From positions 1 through 48,420 of the forward strand of contig JBEGVK010000020.1 of NCBI GenBank assembly GCA_041178405.1: a stretch of 48,420 bases of DNA. Direction: 5' to 3'. Every line of letters begins with the position of its first letter. Positions within the stretch are counted from its first letter, which is position 1. Both the position numbers and the translations under genes were made by a program. Below the pieces are notes generated by a model that worked only from the letters and a program-made list of their open reading frames with translations, was not told the origin of the DNA and did no database searches. The DNA comes from UBA668 sp041178405. GTDB taxonomy: Bacteria > Actinomycetota > Acidimicrobiia > Acidimicrobiales > Ilumatobacteraceae. Of the stretch, positions 39,816 to 45,872 are shown in pieces.

Positions 39816-41366
39816 TCACGAGTCGTCGGGATCGATCCTCGGATCTCCTGGGTTCAGCTGCTCGAGTTCCAGATGGGCGGTCTCCGGATACCACCGCCAC
39901 GCCAGCCACGCTCCGACGAGCTGCCCGATGCCGACGACAGCGATGACCGTGCCGAACGACACGTCGCGATCGAGCAGCCATCCGATGGTCGCGATCGAGA
40001 CGCTGCCGCCCAGCAGCGCCGAGGCTGTGACGAGGCCGTTTGCCCAGCCGCGGTTGCCGGTGGGGAACAACTCGGTGCGGTACACGGCGTAGGCCGGATA
40101 CGCCATGGCAGCAGTGATGCCGCCGGCGAATGCCGCCGCCCACATCGCCGCGCCCGACAGCCAGAAACTCGAGACGAGGCAGGCGGTGCTGATCGGGGTG
40201 CACGTCGCGATGAGCCGCCGCCGTCCCACGATGTCGGCAAGCCGTCCGCCGAGCACCAGTCCGAGCGACGCTGGCGTGCCGGTAGCGAGCGTGAACAGGG
40301 CGATCCCGCCTGCCGAGTAGCCGCGCACGGTGTCGAGGTAGCGGTTCTGGAAGAACGATGCAGGTGCGATGAACAGGTTCGCGCTGACGGCGACAGCGAT
40401 CACGAGGGCGAGGCGGCTCCGCTGCATCGGCGGCGAGATGCGATGCACGGTCTCGAAGCGACGCGTCTCGTGCAGGCGCCGATACAGCACGAGCGCCACG
40501 GGCAGCCAGACGAGTGCCAGCGCATAGACCCATCGCCACGCTCCCGGACCGAGGTCGGCGAGTCGCAGCGCGCCGACGGCGACGCCGGCACCGAGGCCGG
40601 ATGCCATCGCCAGAATGCTGAGCGCATACGCGCGTGAGTTGCGCGGCATGTCCTCGGCGGCGGCGACGATCGCGATGGTGGCAAGCGCGATGCCGATCGG
40701 CCTGGCAACGGCCTGCGAGCCGACGAGCACCCAGAAGCCGGGCGCCAGTGCCCCGAGTGCGCAGAGCAGGGGTGCGCACCAGGCGAGCACGATGAGCGTC
40801 CGCCGGCGCCCGATGCGGTCAGCAAGCAGGGCGAATGGCAGGGCCACGACGATGCCGAGCCGAACGACGGCGCCGCCGATGCCCTGGCCGGTCGAGCCGA
40901 TGCCAAAGTCGTCGGCGGCGAGGTGGGCGGTCTGGGTGAAGAGCGTGTTGGCGAAGGCAGCGGTCATCGACGCGCTGGCGAGCAAGCCGAGGGTCTGTGC
41001 CTGTCGCTCGGAGAGTCGATCGGGCGGCGCCCACCATGGCCCCGTAGCTCGCTGCGAGGGACCACGTGCGAGTGCCCAGCGGATCGGCAGCGCGACGAGC
41101 CAGCCGAACCACGGAATGCGCAGCGAGTACGCAACCACCTGCTCGACGGCACCGTCCGGGAGCCGGCGCACCGTTCGCCGGTAGCGGTGGAAGGGGCCGG
41201 CCACCTGGTCGAATGAGGCGGCGGCCACCGCAGCACCGTCGTCGCTGCCGGACTCGTCGAGTCGCCGCTCGGCCACGAGGTGATCGTCACGGCTGGCGAA
41301 TGCATCAGCCGCCTGCTGGTCGCCAGCCGCCCACCGGCGAACCACGGTGTGCTCGGCTCGGGGCAT
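39816..41366 (-). CDS. MFS transporter with a long N-terminal cytoplasmic extension
   Basis: This 516-residue major facilitator has about 12 helices after residue 120. Motif A-like loops are present in both halves (LADRIGRRRTLIV and LADIVGRRRLIA), the mark of the superfamily. The first 115 residues are soluble and hydrophilic (GPFHRYRRTVRRLPDG...), unusual for MFS. The upstream -10 element confirms that the ATG at 41366 and the extension are real. The substrate cannot be told. It is divergent from murA. Confidence 0.87.
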   Translation of the reverse strand: MPRAEHTVVRRWAAGDQQAADAFASRDDHLVAERRLDESGSDDGAAVAAASFDQVAGPFHRYRRTVRRLPDGAVEQVVAYSLRIPWFGWLVALPIRWALARGPSQRATGPWWAPPDRLSERQAQTLGLLASASMTAAFANTLFTQTAHLAADDFGIGSTGQGIGGAVVRLGIVVALPFALLADRIGRRRTLIVLAWCAPLLCALGALAPGFWVLVGSQAVARPIGIALATIAIVAAAEDMPRNSRAYALSILAMASGLGAGVAVGALRLADLGPGAWRWVYALALVWLPVALVLYRRLHETRRFETVHRISPPMQRSRLALVIAVAVSANLFIAPASFFQNRYLDTVRGYSAGGIALFTLATGTPASLGLVLGGRLADIVGRRRLIATCTPISTACLVSSFWLSGAAMWAAAFAGGITAAMAYPAYAVYRTELFPTGNRGWANGLVTASALLGGSVSIATIGWLLDRDVSFGTVIAVVGIGQLVGAWLAWRWYPETAHLELEQLNPGDPRIDPDDS

Positions 41367-41373
41367 TGCGGCG

Positions 41374-41379
41374 AGGCTA
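41374..41379 (-). promoter_or_regulatory. -10 element TAGCCT of the MFS gene (minus strand)
   Basis: TAGCCT on the minus strand ends 7 bases before the ATG at 41366. Confidence 0.45.
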
Positions 41380-41413
41380 GACGGGGGGCGGTGGCCGGAC
41401 GCAGGCGGTCGGC

Positions 41414-41419
41414 CATACT
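41414..41419 (+). promoter_or_regulatory. -10-like element CATACT of murA
   Basis: CATACT ends 6 bases before the murA ATG at 41426. It deviates from TANNNT at the first base but has the same spacing as the other leaderless promoters here. Confidence 0.35.
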
Positions 41420-41425
41420 TGACAG

Positions 41426-42712
41426 ATGCCCCATGAGCCTCGGATCGTCGTTCGCCGGTCGGGGCCGCTTCGCGGCGTCGTCGCCGTGCCTGGTGCCAAG
41501 AATTCGGTGCTGAAGCTGATGGCCGCCACGCTCCTCGCCGACGGCGAGTACACGCTGCGCAACGTGCCCGACATTGCCGACGTGGGCATCATGTCCGACC
41601 TGCTGGCAGCGATCGGCGTGCGCAGCGAGCCGCTCGGGGGCGGCGAGCTGCGGATGGTGAACGACGGGTCGATCAACCCGGTGGCGCCCTACGAGCTGGT
41701 CGAGCGCATCAGGGCGAGCATCAACGTGCTGGGGCCGCTGCTGGGCAGGTGCGGGCGCGTGTCGCTGTCGCTGCCGGGCGGCGACGACTTCGGCAGCAGG
41801 CCGATCGACATGCACCTCGCCGGGCTGGAGGCGATGGGGGCCTCATTCGTCCTGCGCCACGGTGTCGTCGAGGCCGAGGCCGAGCAGTTGCGCGGCGCCG
41901 ACATCACCCTCGAGTTCCCGAGTGTTGGCGCCACCGAGAACATCGTCACTGCTGCAGTGCACGCCAAGGGCACGACCACCATCGACAACGCAGCGCGCGA
42001 GCCGGAGATCGCCGACCTGTGCTCGTTCCTCGTGTCGATGGGAGCGAACATCGAGGGCATCGGCACCGGCACCCTCGTCGTGCACGGTGTCGAGCGCGGT
42101 GCGCTCCATCCAGCCGATCACGATGTCGTGCCCGATCGAATTCAGGCAGCCACGTATATCGCTGCGACAGCGCTCAGCGGCGGCGAGGTCGTGTTGCGCG
42201 GCGCCCGTCACGATCACATGGACATGCTGCTGCGCCGATTCCGCGACATGGGCCTCACGATCGAGCCGACCGGTGTCTCTGGCATGCCTGGCTCCGGACT
42301 CGCTGTCTGGTCTGACGGCCGACTGCGCAGCATCGATGTCGCCACCCTGCCGTATCCGGGCATTGCAACCGACTACAAGCCGCTCATCGTCACCATGCTG
42401 GCGGTGGCGGACGGAGTGGGAATCGTCACCGAGAACCTCTACCCGGGACGCTTCCGCTATGTCGAGGAACTGCAGCGACTCGGTGCCGACATCCGGGCCG
42501 ACGGACACCATGCAGTGATCCGCGGTGTGTCGCAGTTGAGTGGCGCACCGGTGAAGGCCACCGACATCCGCGCAGGGGCGGCACTCGTCGTGGCCGGACT
42601 GGCAGCCGACGGTGAGACGTCGGTGTCGGGAGTGCACCACGTCGACCGCGGCTACGACGACCTCGTCGGCCGCCTGGTCGCCGTCGGGGCAGATATCCAG
42701 CGGGTCGGCTGA
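41426..42712 (+). CDS. murA: UDP-N-acetylglucosamine 1-carboxyvinyltransferase, Cys-to-Asp type
   Basis: MurA transfers enolpyruvate from PEP to UDP-GlcNAc, the first committed step of peptidoglycan synthesis. It has 428 residues and two inside-out alpha/beta domains. PGAKNSVLKLMAA (22-34) contains the conserved Lys-Asn pair. The loop that in E. coli reads GGCAIGARPVDLH here reads GGDDFGSRPIDMH, so the catalytic Cys115 is replaced by D120. This natural change, known from mycobacteria and chlamydiae, keeps activity but prevents covalent attack by fosfomycin. The neighbourhood contains no other peptidoglycan gene. Confidence 0.96.
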   Translation: MPHEPRIVVRRSGPLRGVVAVPGAKNSVLKLMAATLLADGEYTLRNVPDIADVGIMSDLLAAIGVRSEPLGGGELRMVNDGSINPVAPYELVERIRASINVLGPLLGRCGRVSLSLPGGDDFGSRPIDMHLAGLEAMGASFVLRHGVVEAEAEQLRGADITLEFPSVGATENIVTAAVHAKGTTTIDNAAREPEIADLCSFLVSMGANIEGIGTGTLVVHGVERGALHPADHDVVPDRIQAATYIAATALSGGEVVLRGARHDHMDMLLRRFRDMGLTIEPTGVSGMPGSGLAVWSDGRLRSIDVATLPYPGIATDYKPLIVTMLAVADGVGIVTENLYPGRFRYVEELQRLGADIRADGHHAVIRGVSQLSGAPVKATDIRAGAALVVAGLAADGETSVSGVHHVDRGYDDLVGRLVAVGADIQRVG

Positions 42713-42718
42713 CACCGC

Positions 42719-42946
42719 TCAGGTAGCTGGCGGCGGTTGTGCCGGGCCGCCCTGCTCGGGCGGCTGCCCGGTGTCGGGGCGCCCGGCCCTGTCGGCACGC
42801 GTGACGCGGTGCTTGGCGAGCCGCAGCAGGCCGCCGATCAGCAGGATCGGGCCGACCACGAAGAGGATCTCGTCCCAGCCACCCTGGTGGGCGAGCAGTG
42901 CCAGGGCCACCGTCGACCATCGGGTGCTCGAGACGGCACTCGGCAT
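42719..42946 (-). CDS. Small one-helix membrane protein
   Basis: From the ATG at 42946 this protein has 75 residues: a short Ala/Leu segment with HQGGWDEI, one hydrophobic helix (about 29-41, ILFVVGPILLIGG), a basic stop-transfer (RLAKHRVTR), and a Pro/Gln/Gly-rich tail. A GTG at 43000 (11 bases after the cupredoxin gene stop) or at 42910 could also be the start. I do not recognise the family. Its tight position after the cupredoxin lipoprotein suggests a shared envelope or copper-related job. Confidence 0.5.
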   Translation of the reverse strand: MPSAVSSTRWSTVALALLAHQGGWDEILFVVGPILLIGGLLRLAKHRVTRADRAGRPDTGQPPEQGGPAQPPPAT

Positions 42947-43011
42947 GACGCCGTGCTGGCAGTTCGTCGAGGACGAGTAGCCGTGTCGACCTGCAGCCAC
43001 AGCGGATCGGC

Positions 43012-43530
43012 TCAGACTGCCTCGACGACCACGAGTACCTCGCCGGTGACGTGGCTCTCGACCTCGTAGGTGCCGGCGGCGGCGACGACGAAGTTGAACG
43101 TCGCCATCACGCCGGCCTCGACGGAGCGGTCGAGGTCGATGCCGTGCACGTGGAACTCGTCGGCCGCAGCGGGGTTGGTGATGTTGAGGGTGATCTCCGA
43201 GCCGACGGCGACCAGTTCGATTCGGGTCGGGCCGCTGTTCATGCCGACCGTGACGTCGATCTGCACCGGGCCCGACTGCACGTCCCCCGAGCCGGTTGCC
43301 GGGGGCTGAGCCACCGTGGCGGGCGGCTCCTCTGTTCCGAGCGGGCCGGGACGGGTGGTCGCCACGGCGGCGGGCAGCGTGCCGATCCCGGGTGCTGCAG
43401 GGGTGGTCGTTGCAGGGGTGGCGTCGTCAGCGCCGCCACATGCCGCCAGCGCTGTCAGGCAGGCGGCGAGACAGCCGGCAACGACGGCGCGGTGCATGCC
43501 GCGCACGAGAGCGAGGTCGGTTCTGGCCAT
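43012..43530 (-). CDS. Cupredoxin-like lipoprotein
   Basis: This 172-residue protein has a signal peptide (about 12-30) and the lipobox LAAC with Cys31, so it is membrane-anchored outside the cell. A Thr/Pro/Ala-rich linker of about 50 residues follows. The C-terminal domain of about 90 residues is all-beta, with DEFHVHGIDLDRSVEAGV and AAGTYEVESHVTGEVLVV, like cupredoxin-fold domains. Histidines (HVH, ESHV) could bind copper, but the usual Cys ligand is missing, so metal binding is unproven. The ATG at 43530 is supported by TAGGAT 8 bases upstream; M12 is an alternative start. Confidence 0.8.
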   Translation of the reverse strand: MARTDLALVRGMHRAVVAGCLAACLTALAACGGADDATPATTTPAAPGIGTLPAAVATTRPGPLGTEEPPATVAQPPATGSGDVQSGPVQIDVTVGMNSGPTRIELVAVGSEITLNITNPAAADEFHVHGIDLDRSVEAGVMATFNFVVAAAGTYEVESHVTGEVLVVVEAV

Positions 43531-43538
43531 GCGTGGCA

Positions 43539-43544
43539 ATCCTA
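43539..43544 (-). promoter_or_regulatory. -10 element TAGGAT of the cupredoxin gene (minus strand)
   Basis: TAGGAT on the minus strand lies 8 bases before the ATG at 43530. It shares two bases with a plus-strand TACGGT (43543-43548). Confidence 0.45.
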
Positions 43545-43548
43545 CGGT
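43543..43548 (+). promoter_or_regulatory. -10 element TACGGT for the NifU-like/meaB operon
   Basis: TACGGT lies 12 bases before an in-frame ATG at 43561 and about 66 before the preferred ATG at 43615. It overlaps the divergent -10. Confidence 0.35.
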
Positions 43549-43614
43549 CGGACTGGTTCAATGACCGCACGGCGCGGCAGATGGCCGCCCCGCAGCGACA
43601 GGCACCGATCCACC

Positions 43615-43920
43615 ATGACTTCCATGCGCACCCAGGTCGAGCAGACGATCGAGGTCATCCGTCCGGCACTGCACGCCGACGGCGGCGACATCGAGCTCGT
43701 CGACGTCGACGAGTCGACGGGCGTGGTCTCGGTGAAGCTCGTCGGGGCATGCGGCACATGCCCCACCAGCACGGTCACGCTGAAGGCCGGCATCGAGCGC
43801 ATCATGCGCGACCGCATCGACGGCATCACCGAGGTGGTCAACCTCAGCCCGTCCGACGAGCTCGACGGGCCACCCCGCGTGTCGCCGTTCTCGTCGGGCA
43901 GCGCGGGCGCACCGGCATGA
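43615..43920 (+). CDS. NifU C-terminal-domain iron-sulfur scaffold protein
   Basis: This 101-residue protein consists of the NifU/NfuA C-terminal domain. VEQTIEVIRPALHADGGDIELVDV opens it, and GACGTCPTS carries the CxxC pair (C46, C49) that binds an iron-sulfur cluster at a dimer interface. It delivers clusters to target enzymes. The ATG at 43615 gives the standard start; an in-frame ATG at 43561 would add 18 basic residues. A Ser/Gly/Pro tail follows. Its stop overlaps the meaB start (ATGA). Confidence 0.9.
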   Translation: MTSMRTQVEQTIEVIRPALHADGGDIELVDVDESTGVVSVKLVGACGTCPTSTVTLKAGIERIMRDRIDGITEVVNLSPSDELDGPPRVSPFSSGSAGAPA

Positions 43921-44879
43921 GTCAGCGGTCGCCGTTGATCGGCGACCTGTTCGCCGCAGCGCAAGCCGGCGACCGTGGTGCGCTGGCCAAGCTGCTCTCG
44001 TTCGTCGAGCGCGGCGGCGACGAGGCTCGCGATATCAGCAGGCGCACCGCACCGCTGGCCGGACGCGCGTACACCGTGGGCCTCACCGGCGCTCCTGGTG
44101 CCGGCAAAAGCACCCTGACATCGTCGCTCATCGGCCTGCTCCGATCGCGTGGCAGCGAGGTGGCGGTGCTCGCCATCGATCCGTCATCGCCGTTCAGCGG
44201 CGGCGCAATCCTCGGCGATCGCGTTCGAATGCAGGACCACGCCACTGATCCCGGCGTGTTCATCCGGTCGATGGCAACGCGAGGGCATCTCGGCGGGCTG
44301 TCGCTGGCGACCCCCGAGGCGGTACGGCTGCTCGATGCCGTCGGCCGTCGCTGGATCCTCGTCGAGACCGTCGGTGTCGGGCAGGTCGAGGTCGAGATCG
44401 CCGGCAAGGCCGACACCACCGTGGTAGTGGTGAATCCGGGCTGGGGCGACTCGGTGCAGGCCAACAAGGCGGGGCTGATGGAGATTGCCGACGTGTTCGT
44501 CATCAACAAGGCAGACCGAAAGGGAGTCGACGAGACACGTCGCGATCTCGAGCAGATGCTCGACCTCAGCGACCTCGCCCACGACGCATGGCGTCCGCCG
44601 ATCGTGACGGCAGTCGCGCTCGACGGCACCGGCATCACCGAAGTGTGGGCGGCAGTCGAGGCCCACCGCGAGGCAGTGACAGCGAGTGGCGAACTCGAGC
44701 GGCGACGCCGGTTCCGGCTTCGCGAAGAGCTCCGCGAGATCGTCGCCCGGCGCCTCGAGCAGCGGGCGCGCGACGTGGTCGGCGACGACCGCTGGATGGC
44801 GCTCGGCGAGCAGGTCGCCATGCGGGCAGTGGACCCGTGGTCGGCCGCCGACGAGATGCTCGGGCCGATCGAGCCCTGA
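43917..44879 (+). CDS. meaB: MeaB/ArgK-type GTPase (methylmalonyl-CoA mutase chaperone)
   Basis: This G3E-family P-loop GTPase guards and reloads adenosylcobalamin in methylmalonyl-CoA mutase or related mutases. It has 320 residues. Walker A is GAPGAGKST (58-66). The ETVGVGQVEVEIA segment and the NKAD base-recognition motif are typical. The C-terminal helix with ARRLEQRARD forms the dimer arm. It overlaps the NifU-like gene by 4 bases. The mutase genes, often next door, are not in this window. Confidence 0.93.
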   Translation: MSQRSPLIGDLFAAAQAGDRGALAKLLSFVERGGDEARDISRRTAPLAGRAYTVGLTGAPGAGKSTLTSSLIGLLRSRGSEVAVLAIDPSSPFSGGAILGDRVRMQDHATDPGVFIRSMATRGHLGGLSLATPEAVRLLDAVGRRWILVETVGVGQVEVEIAGKADTTVVVVNPGWGDSVQANKAGLMEIADVFVINKADRKGVDETRRDLEQMLDLSDLAHDAWRPPIVTAVALDGTGITEVWAAVEAHREAVTASGELERRRRFRLREELREIVARRLEQRARDVVGDDRWMALGEQVAMRAVDPWSAADEMLGPIEP

Positions 44880-44904
44880 CCGGTCGCAGAGCCATGGCGG
44901 CGCC

Positions 44905-44930
44905 GCGCCCCGGCAGCGCTGGGGGGCGTG
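44905..44930 (+). terminator. Possible terminator after meaB
   Basis: GCGCCCC (about 44905-44911) can pair with GGGGCGT (about 44923-44929), with one G-U pair, around a GC-rich loop 25 bases after the meaB stop. Confidence 0.3.
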
Positions 44931-44931
44931 T

Positions 44932-44966
44932 GCCGACGCCGGGGCGGTCGGCGGTCTGGCTAGTCT
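44932..44966 (+). promoter_or_regulatory. Promoter and inverted repeat before the enoyl-CoA hydratase gene
   Basis: TAGTCT (44961-44966) is a -10-like hexamer. A perfect inverted repeat GCCGAC (44932-44937) and GTCGGC (44947-44952) lies over the -35 region, where a repressor could bind. The predicted leader is about 70 bases. Confidence 0.35.
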
Positions 44967-45025
44967 CCCTGCGACCCCGTCTGCCTGCCGCAGCGACGGG
45001 TGATCGGGGTGGGTGCGGCACACAC

Positions 45026-45033
45026 GGGGGAGG
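45026..45033 (+). promoter_or_regulatory. Ribosome binding site GGGGGAGG
   Basis: This strong site lies 8 bases before the GTG at 45042 and decides that start over the in-frame GTG at 45000. Confidence 0.6.
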
Positions 45034-45041
45034 ACGTCGCA

Positions 45042-45833
45042 GTGGCGCTCGTCGAGATCGAGCGGCGTGAGGTGGAGGGCGGCCGAGCCGATGCGCCGGT
45101 CGTCGTGCTCCGGCTCGCGCACGGCAAGGTGAACGCGCTGTCGCAGGCGGTGCTGGCCGAACTGGCAGATGCGGCCGAGGCACTCACCGCGGCGCCGCCA
45201 GGTGCCGTGGTGATCACCGGGGGTGATCGCATCTTCGCCGCCGGTGCCGACATCGCCGAGTTCGGCGGGCCGGACGAGGCGGCGGCGATCACCGCCGGCT
45301 TCCATCGCGCGCTCGATGCGGTCGCAGCGATCCCGCGGCTCGTCGTCGCCGCTGTCGCCGGCTATGCGCTCGGAGGCGGCTGCGAGCTGGCGCTCGCCTG
45401 TGACTATCGGATCGCGTCCGAGAAGGCGGTCCTCGGCCAGCCCGAGATCCTGCTCGGCATCATCCCGGGCGGTGGCGGCACCCAGCGCCTCGCGCGAGCC
45501 ATCGGTCCGTCACGGGCGAAGGAGCTGATGATCACCGGCCGCCAGGTGCGTGCCCCTGAAGCGCTGTCGATCGGCCTCGTCGACGAAGTGGTGGCTCACG
45601 ACGACCTGCATGACCGGGCAGTGGCACTTGCTGCCGAGGCGGCACGCGGCGCAGTCCAGGCACAGGCGCTCGTGAAGCGTGCGGTCGACGAGGGCATCGG
45701 ACGCGAACTCTGGGAGGGGCTCATGCTCGAGCGTGAGCTGTTCACCGAGGTCTTCCGAACGGATGACAGCCGGATCGGCGTGCGCAGTTTCCTCGACAGC
45801 GGCCCTGGAGCCGCTTCGTTCACCGGCCGCTAG
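45042..45833 (+). CDS. Enoyl-CoA hydratase/isomerase family protein
   Basis: This crotonase-fold protein of 263 residues probably hydrates 2-enoyl-CoA in beta-oxidation. GDRIFAAGADIAEF provides the first oxyanion segment, and AGYALGGGCELALACDYRIAS is the family signature. QPEILLGIIPGGGGTQRL carries the second catalytic glutamate, so both acid residues of true hydratases appear present. It matches the EchA8-like actinobacterial type. It stands alone between meaB and the convergent glgP. The GTG at 45042 was chosen because of the strong ribosome binding site. Confidence 0.92.
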   Translation: MALVEIERREVEGGRADAPVVVLRLAHGKVNALSQAVLAELADAAEALTAAPPGAVVITGGDRIFAAGADIAEFGGPDEAAAITAGFHRALDAVAAIPRLVVAAVAGYALGGGCELALACDYRIASEKAVLGQPEILLGIIPGGGGTQRLARAIGPSRAKELMITGRQVRAPEALSIGLVDEVVAHDDLHDRAVALAAEAARGAVQAQALVKRAVDEGIGRELWEGLMLERELFTEVFRTDDSRIGVRSFLDSGPGAASFTGR

Positions 45834-45857
45834 CAGTGTCCGGCAGCGCCGACGCGT

Positions 45858-45872
45858 CGCAGCCACGCTGCG
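45858..45872. terminator. Bidirectional hairpin between convergent genes
   Basis: CGCAGC (45858-45863) pairs with GCTGCG (45867-45872) around CAC, just before the glgP stop and 25 bases after the hydratase stop. Confidence 0.4.

Noticed and set aside
42713..43011. Plus-strand frames opposite the small membrane protein
   Set aside because: They lack promoter or ribosome-binding signals. The minus-strand frame has a sensible helix followed by basic residues and sits close behind the cupredoxin gene.
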